Origin: Haematococcus lacustris
Lineage: Eukaryota; Chlorophyta; Chlorophyceae; Chlamydomonadales; Haematococcaceae
DNA: 64,000 nt
Assembly (NCBI GenBank): GCA_030144725.1
Contig: JASKMD010000029.1
Location: 7,239,538 to 7,303,537 of the forward strand
Direction: 5' to 3'
This document shows positions 25,275 through 36,965 of this stretch, piece by piece. How positions within the stretch are numbered: the first letter of the stretch is position 1; each line of letters begins with the position of its first letter. The position numbers and the translations under genes were made by a program. Under the pieces are notes generated by a model. It was not told where the DNA came from, made no database searches, and saw nothing but the letters and a program-made list of their open reading frames with translations.

Positions 25275-27970
25275 CTATCGCTGCCGCTGGTGCCGCCGCT
25301 GCCACTTCCGCAGCAGGCCTCTGTCGCGCACGCACACCCACTCCTGGCCTGGTCTGCCTGGGTTAGGCATGGCGGGGCGGCCCCACCAGCTGCTGAGCTC
25401 GCGGGGGCGGCCCGGCCCGGCTGCAATGCGGCGGATGTTCAGCGCGGCTGACACGTCCCGGTCGTAGAACCTGATGCCAATGCTTGTTGAGCACATCAGG
25501 CCCCGGATCCGGGACCGCGTCGCCATGCTGCGCACCGGGCGCAGCCACCTGCAAGGCGACATGGATGTCAATGCACATGTGTAAGATCTTTCCTGGCCAT
25601 TCCAAGTGTTCAGTCAAGCCATGTCTGAGTCTAAACGGTGCAGGGCACAGTCATGGGTTGGTGTGTGAGGTGCCATTCTATAGCTATGTAATGACTCCAC
25701 TCCTACACTGCACATGCACCTGGGGTCTCTCACCTGAAAGACTCTGCCTGGCCTGCCACCACGTTGGTGCGGGCAGAGCTGACCCGGCTGGTACGGAACT
25801 CATGCACCAGCACCACACGCCCGGGGAACTGCTTGCATGCCTCCCGTGAGCATCTGCTTGACAGGCACACCCCTGCTGCCAATGCTGCCGCTGCCGCTGA
25901 AGCCTGCTGCCCCATAGGCCAGGGCCAGGGGGCGACCTGTGGCAGCTGAGTTGCAGCGTACCCTGGCACCCCTCACAGTCTGCAGCCAAGGCACACAAGG
26001 AGAGACACATTGTGAGCTCAGGTCCAGCCATGGCAAAGACAAGCACACATTGTGAGCACACACACTAGCACACACACTGGCCGGGGGACGGCCTACTCAC
26101 CTCAGCCCAGAACTTGGCCACGGTGCTCTGCTTGTGTCCGTACAGCCGGAACCTGGCGTTGGACCAGCGCGGCTTGGACATCTCGGCCCACATGGCGGGC
26201 CAGGTCACCATCGTCATAGCGGCGTACACCCAATACCGCTGCAGCGAGGCGGTGTAGTTGGTGACTTGCGATAGCATAGCGTGTTCGGGCTGGATGCCGG
26301 CCATCCAGGCCTTGGACGTCTTGGCGTGCTGCGTGATGCCACTCTGCCGGTAGTAGTGCCCCGCAGTGAGGCTGCGCTGCCACACGGACTCCACTGCACC
26401 GGAGGGGTATCGCTCCTCGTGGGCCACTGTCGCCATGTTCGTCTTGCCTGGGTCGCAGCCCAGCCAGTCGGCGCCCAGGTGCGCAAGGGGGTTGACAGCG
26501 CCCTCCTGCTTGCCCATGCGAGGCAGCTTTGCGGGCGGCCCTGCTGGCTTGGGGCGCGTGAACAGCAAGCTGACCGTGACTCCGTCCGTGTGCACCACCT
26601 GCGCGAAGGTCTGACCGTCGTTTGGCCAGATGGATGGCTGGATGGCTGGCGGGAGGCTGGATGGAAGTAAGGCGATCCACCGGTTGGCCACCTGCAACCC
26701 AACACAGCCGACACAGCCACCTCCGCTGACTCAGTGACTTGGAGCCACCCAAACACCATCAGTCAATGTTGCCACAAGCAACATGCCTCAAGCAATAATC
26801 TACCAGCAATAAGCCTCAAGCAACATGCCTCAAGCAATATGCCTCAAGCAACATGCCAGGCTGCCCAACTCAAGGCTTACTCACCTCACTGTCCCTGGGC
26901 CCGGCCACACCATTCCTAAACTTGGTCAAGTTGGTGATGTCCGCAGGCAGCATGCCAGCAGCACGCATCAGGCCATAGATGGCCTTGGTGTCCAGCTTGA
27001 TGTGGTGCGCCTTGCAGCTGCAGCTGGGTGTGATTGCAAAGGGGGAGGGGGGCCGGTAGGGCCTGGAGTTGGGCTGCCCCCCAAGTGCCTGCCAGTCTGC
27101 CCAGTCCAGCTGCCAGCTGACGTGGGCAGCCTCCAACTGCCTGCTGGTGTCCACTGCATGGCGCAGCAGGCTGCCCCGGTTGACCTTCCCCTCCCGCCAG
27201 GCTTTGTTGACCACCACCCCCTGACCCACCCCCAGCAACCTCCGCTGCCTCACCACCTCATCCCGCATGGCCTCAGTAGGCACCACCCCACCCTGACCCT
27301 GACCCTGACCCTCTAGCCAGGTCACCTCCTTCCCCCGCACACTGCGCACCACCCAGCTGCGCTGACGCTCAGACCAGGCTGGCCTGCCACCCAACGGCAG
27401 CCCAAAGCGGCGCTGGTGCTCGTGTGAGCCAGCGATGACCCTGGCTCCAGCCAGAGCCACCGCTTGCCCAACTCTGCGCTTGAACAGCTCGGTGAGGCTG
27501 TTGGCAAAGCTAATCTCCAGCTTCTGACCCACGTCGTCGACGGTGTTGCTGTCTTGCTGATAGCGAGGTACAGCGTCGAGCTCGTCGCTGAGGTCCGGGT
27601 ACGCGGCCAACACAGCCACCACAGCAGCGCTGGGCCGAGAGTGCAAGCCGGGAGGGGGCACACCGCGGCCGAGCTGCAGGTACAGGTTGCGCTCCGCAAA
27701 GTCCGGGATGGGCGCGTCCTCAGCAGGGATTGCCTCCAAGAGCTCCTGGCCATCCGCAAGTACAGTGACGCGTGTGAAGCATTCCCGCACCATGAGGCCC
27801 AGCAGCAAGCTGGCGAGCAGCGCCCTCTTGCTGCAGGCCTCCACCCAAAGCACAAGTTGGGCGTAGAGCCGCGCCTCCACCACTTCGGAAGGCACAACCG
27901 CGCCCGCCTCTAGCCCCGCAGCGGCCACACCCCTCATCAAGGTGTGCAGCTTACACTTCTTTGCCTCCAT
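25275..27970 (-). CDS. Fanzor (eukaryotic TnpB-like RNA-guided DNA endonuclease), one frameshift
   Basis: Exons 27970-26885, 26691-26101, 25979-25734 and 25548-25275; about 731 residues if one extra base near 25846-25850 is discounted (copies B and B' lack it). N-terminal part helical with FANSLTELFKRRVGQAVALAG. RuvC-I: WLGCDPGKTNMATV (Asp442). Second catalytic segment: RVVLVHEFRTSRVSS (Glu619). RuvC-III: FYDRDVSAALNIRRIAAG (Asp672). Numbering assumes the frame is continuous. The Cys pairs of the usual TnpB/Fanzor zinc ribbon between TSR and RDV are missing; only one Cys (GLMCSTS) remains. The family would cut DNA guided by its omega RNA. Start ATG 27970 follows a 17-bp difference from copy A. 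Whether the frameshift is real or a sequencing error cannot be told here. Confidence 0.82.
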
Positions 27971-28205
27971 ATGTTATTGTGGCTGTGGGCCCAGTGCGCT
28001 GCACCGTTGGCCTGCATGTTCCGCTGAGCCTGACTTGGTGCTGGCGGCGGTCAGCCTAACTGTCCGAGGCATTGCGATTACGTCTACGCTGTCTGTTTCG
28101 CTGCATTTTCCTAACTCGCTTCGCTAAGTGTGTCGCTGGTTGCCTTCGATGTCCTGGTTTTCCTGTTTCTTTCCTGGTTTTCCTGTCTCTTTCCTGGTTT
28201 TCCTG

Positions 28206-28567
28206 TTTGAGGGCAGGGGCCAAGGTGTGTCGCAGCAACACTGCCGGGTGAGTGGCATGATGCTGATGACTGATTTTCATCTCGGTCAGGCTGACCAGGA
28301 TGGCGATGCGAAACTTCTTGATGAAGAGACTGCAGATCCGAAGGTTGAAGCCTTCGGCACACGATGAGGAACATGTAAACACGCTATCAACAGGTTCTTT
28401 TGACATGAAGCAAAAACTTTCATGCATGGCACACCAGGGTCGGAGATGGGTTCGTGTTACGTGTCGCCTATTTCTGCTTCCGAATAGTGACTACTTAGAG
28501 TTATAAGCTAAGGCTTCTTGATCCAGATCACGGCGCACTCGCTTGAAGCAACAACAGTTTTAGCAGC
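28206..28567. promoter_or_regulatory. Upstream region of the proteasome gene
   Basis: 362 bases between Fanzor element C and the PSMA7 start. A short open frame (about 28264-28367, reading MTDFHLGQADQDGDAK) is not recognised. The promoter must lie here, so the Fanzor insertion sits only a few hundred bases upstream of an essential gene. Confidence 0.4.
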
Positions 28568-30389
28568 ATGAGTGCTCGCTACGACCGCGCAATCACTGTC
28601 TTTTCGCCGGATGGCCATCTGTGAGTGATGCACGCGACGCATCGGACGTAAGCTCGATGTGCTGATGCACGGAACCCTTGTGGGTGCAGGTTTCAAGTAG
28701 AGTACGCTCTAGAGGCGGTACGCAAGGGAACCCTGGCAGTCGGGGTACGGGGGACGGATACCATCGTCCTCGGTAGGTCACAGGCTCACTGCGCAAAGCC
28801 AGAGTCTCCAAGACTCGAAGCACGTACTCCCCGTGCTGCCAGGCGTGGAGAAGAAGTCAGCGGCCAAGCTGCAGGATGCAAGGACAGTGCGAAAAATTGT
28901 GAAGATTGACGACCACATCTGCCTGGCATTCGCTGGGCTCACAGCTGACGCGCGGGTCTTGATCAACAGGGCGCGAGTTGAAGCACAGGTGCATGCATGG
29001 CACATGTGCAACCCGCAGCAAGAGCAGCAGCAGGTGCAGAAGGGTCCTGTGTGTCAGCGTGTGCGAACACCATCTAGTGTGTGTGGTACGTGCAGAGCTA
29101 CCGGCTGACTCTGGACGAGGTGGTGACAGTGGATCACATCACCAAGCACATCGCAGGCATTCAGCAGAAGTACACGCAGAGTGGGGGTGTGCGTCCCTTT
29201 GGCATCAGCACGCTCATTGTCGGGTTCGACTCATCAGGGGCGCCCCAGCTGTATCAGACAGACCCGTCAGGCATCTACTCAGCATGGAAGGCAAATGCCA
29301 TTGGGCGCAACAGCAAGACAGTGAGTGAGGGACGCCGGCTGGCTGGCGGCGGACCCCTGAACATGGCAGGGCCCAGCACATGGCAGCTGGCACCAGGATG
29401 GACGCACACAGCTGCGATGCGGCTGCCTCTGTGCCGCCTGCAACTCCCACGCCCGCTGAGCTGTCTGCTTGCAAGGGCTGCTGCTCACTGCTCCGCGGTG
29501 CCAACCGGTGCTGGTGCCTGCTGGTGGTTGGTGTTCCCACAGCACCATACAAGCACATGTACACCAACAGCGCCGCACAAGCTGGGCCACACGCACCACG
29601 CACACCCACAGGCATGCCTGGAACACCCCTCTGACCTGGCATCGCCCACCAGCCTCATCTTGGTGCAGCACTTGTGTATCTTGGTAGATGCCTCCTAGGG
29701 CATGGTACCCCGCATGGCCTGGCCCAGCACCCTCCCTTGCATGGCACCCTCAATGGCAGCTTGTGTGCACCCCTAACCCCCTCCCCTCCACCCTGTTATC
29801 TCCACCATCACATGGCATTCGCTTGCACAGCGTTGCTGCAGCTGTGCTCTCACTCCCCGCTGGTGCGACTGCAGATCCGTGAGTTCCTTGAGAAGCACTA
29901 TGTGGAGACGTCTGGCCAGGACACCATCAAGCTGGCCATCCGTGCCCTGATTGAGACGGTGGAAGCCGGCAGCAAGAGCATAGAGGTGCGTAGGGTTGAG
30001 GGTCAGGGGGGTGGGGAGGTTGCGAGTGCGGACTGGGATCTGGGTCCCGTGAGCTGGCCACCCCCTCACCCCAACCACCTGCACAGCCACACACAGCCAC
30101 ACACATGCATTTCCATCAGCCATTAGCATGTAGATCTGGCAAAAGCAGCGGCAGGGGTGGTTGGGCTGTGTAACCCTAGCAGCATGTGAAAGGCTCTTGC
30201 GGAGCTTGGTGAGGGTGCCACTGTGACGCGTTGTTTGGAGCACTTTGCATGCAGATCGCTGTGATGAGCAGGGACAGCGGGCTGAGGGTGCTGACTGACT
30301 CGGAAGTAGACACGCTGGTGAAGGAGGTGGAGGCGGAGAAGGCCGCAGCCGAGGCGTCCAAGCGGGGCACCGCGGCCCCCTCCTCCTAA
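28568..30389 (+). CDS. PSMA7: 20S proteasome subunit alpha-4 (alpha type 7)
   Basis: Structural alpha-ring subunit of the 20S proteasome. Exons 28568-28620, 28690-28772, 28843-28988, 29096-29320, 29875-29985 and 30255-30389 give 250 residues, the normal size. The alpha-subunit signature [20 protein letters not shown] is at the N-terminus, followed by [71 protein letters not shown] and [10 protein letters not shown]. The C-terminal helix is charged and ends KRGTAAPSS. All introns are GT-AG. No defects. A TGTAA near 30797 could be the polyadenylation signal, implying a 3'UTR of about 400 bases. Confidence 0.97.
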
Positions 30390-31149
30390 AACCTGCATGA
30401 AGACAACGAAGAAGTAAAAGACGACTCCGGCATGGGAGCCGGCGTGCATTAGGGAGGAGCTCTACCACTCGGGGCGCAGCCTGCTCCCACCACCTGGTCC
30501 CATTACCTGCGCCGTACCACCTATGCTCTTAGCGGCCTGGGTTGGTGGTGGAGCGGGGAGGGCTTACAAGGGGTGGAGGGAGCTCTGCTGCTATGGGGCC
30601 TGTGGTTAGGTTCATGGAAGCTGCCTGCCTGGTGCGCTGCTGACAGCGCAATGTCCTGTAGAGGGTGCTTGCACAGCCTGGCCCATGGCTGGGGGTGGCT
30701 GTGGCCGCGGTGCCTGGCTGGCATGTGTTGGACTGGCTACCTGTTAGGTGGCAGCGCTGCAGCTGCGACACCTTGCAAGCTGAGTGGCTTGGGCATGTAA
30801 GCACGGTGCAAAGGTGTGATGGGCGCTCAGTGCTGGCCTGATGTTGTTGCTGGCAGTAGGCAGGCGGGGTGACACTGTTGCAATGCTGTTTGGGCAGGCA
30901 GGGATGGTTGTGTGGCTGCTCAGCACAGATGTTGCGGCCCTGGGTTGACGAGTCTGTGGGTGTGTGCTATGGGGGGCGCTAGACACGGTTTGCTGTAGCT
31001 GGTGCCTCATCCTTGCCTTTCCCGTCACGCGGTGGGCTAGTGTCAAAGTCCGTGGGTCCTCGCCATCACAGTTACATGGCAAGCTGGTGTTTATGCGGTA
31101 AGATGCTGTGGCAAAGAGCTTGCACAGACAAAAATGAACAGCATGCTGT
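30390..31149. other. 3'UTR and intergenic DNA after PSMA7
   Basis: No coding exon recognised. A possible TGTAA signal lies at 30797-30801. Short minus-strand ORFs here show no family features. Confidence 0.4.
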
Positions 31150-31440
31150 CAGCCCTTCGGCGTGAGATTTGACATGACCGACCGAGTGGTCGAGCCCCAT
31201 CCTATGCATGCTGCTCACACATATCCCTTTTGGTCTAATGACATTATGGCACATGACACTATTGCTGCCGCCGCTGCGACTTCCGCAGCAGGCCTCTGTC
31301 CTGCACACCGACCCACTCCTGGCCTTCACTGCCTGAGGTTTGGCATGGCATCGCAGCCCGGCCGGCTGCTTAGCTCCCGTCGGCGCGGCCCCGGCCCGGC
31401 TGCATAGCGGCGGATGTTCAGCGCAAGGGGTTCATACTGC
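31150..31440 (-). pseudogene. Fanzor 3' end fragment D
   Basis: On the minus strand, ALNIRRYAAGPGPRRRELSS followed by GCDAMPNLRQ and a stop matches the RuvC-III tail of copy C. A degraded but similar right end follows (AAAAGGGATATGTGTGAGC, ATGCATAGGATGGGGCTC). The catalytic Asp and everything upstream are missing. It lies between PSMA7 and PGAP3. Confidence 0.75.
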
Positions 31441-31586
31441 GCTGGAACGAGCATGATGTTAGCCGCGTGATAAAATGACAAGGTGACAACCGCACGTACA
31501 TCAGTCACACATTCCATGTCATTGTATGCTATTGTAACCATGTGCACCCTGCTCCTTGTCACTGCCCCATCGCGCGAACATAAAAC

Positions 31587-34500
31587 ATGGGGTTCGTTGT
31601 TCTGTGTTTGGTCGGGTTTGTGCTGGCATTGACATTTGCGGACGCCAGCTCAGGTATGCCGTACTCGCCACAGGTAGTGCTGCGAGATGCGGCACTAGGA
31701 CTGCTGGGCGCTCTTTGACGCAGGTGATCAGGCCCTCGGCTTCAGATTATGCGTGGAACATTGCGAGCACTCCGCATGCGCCACATCGACGACTCACCCT
31801 CTTGGGTACACAGGCTCCGCACCACTCATCAGTACCCCACCAGCAGCACCAACACCGGATGCAACTGGGTCTCTTGACTTGCCCCACCCCCTGACCTGCC
31901 CCACCCCTGACTTGCCCCACCCCTGACCTGCCCCACCCCTGACCTGCTCCCACCCCTGACCCCTTCCCACCCCTTAGCTGCTGAGCCTGTGAGGTGTGAC
32001 ACGTCTTGCCCTGTGAGCGGCTGCAGGTGCCGCCGTGCACTGGCCTGCTCACACCTGACCCACCACCCTGGGCCCTGGGCCCTGCGCCTCATGCGCTGGT
32101 CCTGCACAGACGACTGCAGGCAAGCGGGTGCCAGGCCCCCAGTGGCTGGGGCTGAGGCGCTGGCCCAGCCTCACCCTGACATGCTGCCTCTTGGTGCAAA
32201 CTGTTAGCCTAGCAGGGGGCAGGGGGCAGGGGGCAGGGGGCAGGGGGCAGGGGGCAGGGGGCAGGGGGCAGGGGGCAGGGGGCAGGGGGCAGGGGGCAGG
32301 GGCGTGTGGCTTGACAGTCATCAAAGCCCATCAAGCCCATCAGCCTGACAGCGGCCACAGCCTGTCACTGCACAGCCACAGCCGGGGGCGCCCAGGGCTC
32401 CTGCTGGCAGCATGCTTGACACAAGCTGTGTCTACTCTCATCAGCTCTCTGTCCCTCAGTGAATGACCTTTTTGCAGCTTGCATGACTTGTGTGACCTGG
32501 AACCTATGAAGTGTGGGAGACCCCTCTGCAGCTGTGTGCTTTGGGCAGAGCTGGCTGTCACCGCTGGGTGCTCGTCAGCATCAGTGGCGCTGCAGCCCCA
32601 CAGCGGCTCACAGGGAGATGGCAGGGCCAGGGCGGAGCAGGCGACAGGGCGCTGGGGCCCCTGCTGCTCCACTGCTGCTAGCAGCTGCTGGCCGCCACTG
32701 CTGGCTGCCACTGTCTAGCCTAGAGTCAGTGCAGCGCCTCCACTCAGCCAGCCTGCCCAATCTTACCGCACCCCTCCACCACCCCTTCCCTCCGACACCT
32801 CTGCCCCTCCTCCCCCCCTCGTGGCCACACGGGGCTTGACCAAGTCCAGTGCATCGTCCAGCTTGCGCCCAGCTTCGTTTGCTCGGTCCCTGCGGGGCAG
32901 TGATTGCGGCGGGTGTGGTGTGGCTGCTGCCTGCAGGTATCAGTGCATGGTGGAAGCTGAGCTGGGTGCTGGGCAGCAGCAGCGGCGGGGGCGCCCCTCA
33001 CAAGTACTTTGGTGAGCGAGGGCAGCCGGCTGTGACAGGGGCTGGGGGGGGGCTGTAGGGGGGCTGGGGGGGTGCTGGGGGGGGGGGGGCAGCACAACTC
33101 AGCCAGGCTGCAGCCCAGGGGGAGGGACCCCAACAGCTTATCAGCACGGTCCGGCTGTAGGCAGCGCACTCCCCTGGGGGGTCTGTAGCCTTGCTGCGGG
33201 GTGACCATGGTGGCTTTGGGGTGGGCTTGGGGTGGCAATGGGGTGGCGCGCCGTGTTCAATCCCAGCAGCGGCAGGCCAGGTCAGGTCAGGGTGGGGCCC
33301 TTATGGCCTGTGCAGGCTGTGAGCCCCTTGACCAGCGCTGACCTTATTAAGTGACTCACACAGGCAGCAGCAGCGCATGGCAGCTGAAGGCAGCAGCAGC
33401 AGCAGGGGTTCGCGGCACCCAGCCAGCCCCCACCCCCCTCAGCCAGCCCCCACCCCTCGCCACATGCAATGCCCCGCGCCCTGCCATGCCATGCCGTGTG
33501 TTGAGGATGCATGCCCATGCTTGCATGTGCAGGCAAGTGGCCCTTCCGCCGTGTGCTGGGAGCCCAGGAGCTTGCCTCAGTGCTGCTGTCACTGGCAAAC
33601 CTGGCCGCTCACCTGCACTGCCTGGCCCGCCTTACCCGGCACTGTAGAACGCTGAGGGCAGAGGGCCAGCACAAGGGTGCGCCCCCCGCCTACCCCGCCC
33701 CCCGCCCACCCCACCCCACCCTGGCTGCCGCCACCTCCACTGCTGCCACTACCACCACCGCCACCACCACCACCACCAACTACTGCTGTTGTTCCTGCTG
33801 CTGCTGCTGCCCTTATGTCACATTACACAGTGTGTGTCCCGCTGCGCTGGTATGGCTGCGCACCCCTGACCCCTACAAGACTTCTGTTGGCCTGGCTGCT
33901 TCTGCTGCTGCGACTCCCTGAACCGCCCAGCCCAGGTTGTAGGTGAGGGCGTTGTGGGGCCCCCCTACCCGTACCTCTGGCTGTGGCGGGGCTACGGGCT
34001 GCTGCACGCGAACGCCTGGGTGTGCAGCGCCGTGTTCCACTGCCGCGACACCTGGGCCACGGAGCGTCTGGACTACTGCAGCGCGGATGCCGTGGTGGCC
34101 GCCAGCCTGGTGGGGGCCAGGGGGCAGCAAGGGGGGCGGGGGGCAGGGGGCAGGGGGCAGGGGGCAGGGGGCAGCAAGGGGGGCGGGGGATAGGGGTGCA
34201 GGGAGGGGTGTGGAGTAGCCTAGTGAATTGACAGGGTTGGAGGGCGGGGGGATGGTAGGGGCAACATGCTGAATGATATCTCACGGGAGGCATGCAGTGT
34301 GCTCATGCTGGATGCATGGGGTCATGGCATGGCACACGCTGCATGTGCAGGCTGCGGCTTGCATCAGGGCAGGGGGGTTGTCGCGCCCTCGTCAAGCCGC
34401 CCCTGTGCTGGCAGCTGTGGGTGTGGCGCTGCTAGCCCACCTACGCTACATGCTGCTCATCAAGTTTGACTACGGCTGGAATGTCAAGGTGCCTGTGTGT

Positions 34501-35231
34501 GAGCAGCAGCAGCAGCAGTGCCCCACAGTGCAGCAGGGTTTGTGGCGGGGTCGCAACAAAGCAGCTGCTGGGGCTGCCTCCCCCTGTCACAGGTGTGTGT
34601 GGCTGCTGGCGTAGCCACCGCCCTGGTCTGGCTGCTGTGGTCCTGGGCCAGTGCCCACCCAGCTAGGGGGCTGCTGCTGACCTTCCTGCTGGCAGCGCAC
34701 GCGGCCCTGCTGCTGGAGCTGCTGGATTTCCCCCCGCTGCTGGCTCTTGGCGCATCGCAGGTAAACGCTGGTAGGCGAGAGTCAAGTGTGCCTGGGAAGA
34801 ACAGTCGCGCTCGGATGCTTGTATTGTGGGGTGCAGCCGCTGTGAGGCACTGCACGTGGCGTCGGGAGTTCTGGAGCTAGAGTCTCGCGAGGGTCGCAGT
34901 GCGGTTTGCGGGCCGAGCGAGAGCCTCGCGACACCCTGGCGCTCCGTTAGTCACCAACACATCCGATCAGTCCCAATAGCTCGACCTCTTGCCGGCGCTG
35001 TCTTACATTCAATACTGACGAGCCCGGCCCACCCGCTAGGGTTCATTCCTGACATCGCGTTCACTGCAGGGCGACGCGAAGCTGGGTCTGCTGGATGCTC
35101 ATGCACTGTGGCACGCGACCACTGTGCCGTTGACATACCTCTTCTACGCCTTCCTACGCCGCGATGCCACATTTCTCGCTACACCAGCCGCGCAAGCCGG
35201 CAGCATGCGCTCAAGTGTCAAACGTGACTAG
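31587..35231 (+). CDS. PGAP3: PGAP3/Per1-type GPI-anchor lipid-remodelling protein, apparent one-base frameshift
   Basis: Membrane hydrolase of the CREST superfamily acting on GPI anchors in the ER/Golgi. Exons 31587-31653, 31724-31805, 32027-32119, 32937-33011, 33533-33676, 33943-34109, 34351-34488, 34593-34760 and 35070-35231; about 364 residues. It starts with a signal peptide (MGFVVLCLVGFVLALTFADA). Family motifs: CVEHCEHSAC, MRWSCTDDCRYQCM, KYFGKWPFRRVLGAQE, NAWVCSAVFHCRDTWATERL, IKFDYGWNVK, LLELLDFPPLL, and LDAHALWHATTVPLTYLFY with the final His residues. Several hydrophobic segments follow. Intron 3 has a GC donor (CAG|GCAAGC at 32120). Exon 4 is one base too long: a run of five G at 32987-32991 would need four to join the frame of GKWPF. 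Everything else closes perfectly, so sequencing error or a very young null allele are both possible. Confidence 0.9.
32214..32302. repeat. GGGGGCA heptanucleotide repeat, PGAP3 intron 3
   Basis: About 12 units inside the intron with the GC donor. A smaller related GGGGGCA block is at 34137-34175 in intron 6. Confidence 0.9.
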
Positions 35232-35352
35232 ACAAAGCTGTGCGGCCGAAGTCAGGTGGAGGTATACAACTCCAGCGCCAGCGTAATCACAGGAAAACAT
35301 TTTTTCTGCCCCGCACCAGCCTGAAGGACGTGCTGATCCCAACGCGAGGAAT

Positions 35353-35357
35353 GTAAG
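35353..35357 (+). terminator. TGTAA polyadenylation signal of PGAP3
   Basis: TGTAA about 120 bases after the PGAP3 stop. 35358-36139 has no recognisable gene; a Gln/Glu-rich plus-strand frame near 35800-35890 (EQQEKPDEPDQQQEQEEQAE) is of unknown meaning. Confidence 0.45.
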
Positions 35358-36139
35358 AATCTGAGGCGTAAAGATGAGAAAGTCGGGTACTTATTTGCAA
35401 TCCGACAAAGTAGCTAGGCAGATAAGTCACCCGGTAAAAATTCTGCGAAAAAATTCTGCGACAATCCCTGCGAATTATTTTCGGTATTTTGCCCAGCCTC
35501 CGAACGAGGACCCCCGCGCTTCAAGGCCTTACCCAGTACGACTAGATGGTCTGCTGGTGCGCGCAGCGCCGTGCCCCTGTGACCTCTCACACACAATGCA
35601 GCACCTGACGCAAGCTGTCGAACTCTGTATCCTTGGCATAGGCACGCTCTGTATAGACCGTAACCCCCAATGCAACAGCTTTCCCCCTTTAGCAACAGCC
35701 TGCCGATCCTACAGCAAAACGCGTAAGAGCGGCACGTCCTGGGCAGGTCTTTCCCAGCAGGCGTCCTTGCAACCCAGTCAACAACTCACATAATTACCAA
35801 GCCAACGATGAGGCTGAACAGCAAGAAAAGCCGGATGAGCCCGATCAGCAGCAAGAGCAGGAGGAGCAAGCAGAGGTCGAAAGCACAAGGTTGAGGCTCG
35901 TGCCCGTGCCCTTGTGGACCTCCAGGTCTTCACTGCATGTTCCCAATCCTCCAAATCAGCGTATGACCGTCGACGACAGCTGTACATGGAAGACATGCAG
36001 AAGCAGGTGCAAGAGCAGCGAGTTTGATGCTGTCCGGGGGCAGACCTGACCGTGGTGCAGCATTGAGTATGTCGTTGTCCAGTTCCGCTTCCCACTGCAA
36101 GTACATCAACAAAGATGCCAGAAAGACAGCTCTAGGACC

Positions 36140-36965
36140 GCCGCATCCCAGCCCTGCCCCACCCCCTCCCTGCCCCACCCCCTCCCTGCCCTGCCCTTCC
36201 CTGCCCTGCCCTGCCCTGCCCTGCCTCACCCCCTCCCAGCCCTGCCCCACCCCCTCCCAGCCTTGCGTTGCCCCTCCCCTCCCTGCCCAGCCCTGCCCCA
36301 CCCCCTCCCAGCCCTGCCCCACCCCCTCCCAGCCTTGCGTTACCCTCCCCTCCCTGCCCCTCCCTGCCCCACCCCCTCCCCTCCCAGCCCTGCCCCACCC
36401 CCTCCCAGCCTTGCGTTGCCCCTCCCTGCCCTGCCCTGCCCCACCCCCTCCCAGCCCTGCCCCACCCCATCCCAGCCCTGCCCCACCCCATCCCAGCCCT
36501 GCCCCACCCCATCCCAGCCCTGCCCCACACCCTCCCAGCCCTGCCCCACACCCTCCCAGCCCTGCCCCACCCCCTCCCAGCCCTGCCCAACCCCCTCCCA
36601 GCCCTGCCCAACCCCCTCCCAGCCTTGCGTTGCCCCTCCCTGCCCTGCCCTGCCCCACCCCATCCCAGCCCTGCCCAACCCCCTCCCAGCCCTGCCCCAC
36701 CCCATCCCTGCCCTGCCCTGCCCCACCCCCTCCCAGCCCTGCCCCACCCCCTCCCAGCCTTGCGTTGCCCCTCCCTGCCCTGCCCTGCCCTGCCCCACCC
36801 CATCCCAGCCCTGCCCCACCCCCTCCCAGCCCTGCCCCACCCCCTCCCAGCCCTGCCCCACCCCCTCCCAGCCCTGCCCCACCCCCTCCCAGCCCTGCCC
36901 CACCCCCTCCCAGCCCTGTCCCATCCCATCCCAGCCTTGCGTTACCTCTCCCCTCCCTGCCCCCT
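36140..36965. repeat. 21-bp-class GC-rich minisatellite
   Basis: Some 40 variant copies of CCCAGCCCTGCCCCACCCCC(T). The same unit family recurs at 45180-45645 and, reverse-complemented, at 50345-50955. All long ORFs here are spurious. Confidence 0.93.

Larger units (their letters stand above)
25066..28205 (-). mobile_element. Fanzor element C, nearly complete
   Basis: Left end near 28205 with tandem AGGAAAACCAGGAAAG-type repeats, one nuclease gene, then the structured right end near 25066. Boundaries come from where similarity to element 1 stops. No terminal inverted repeat or clear target duplication, as expected for TnpB/Fanzor elements of the IS607 kind. It carries no separate transposase or recombinase gene, so it would need one in trans. 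Confidence 0.75.
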
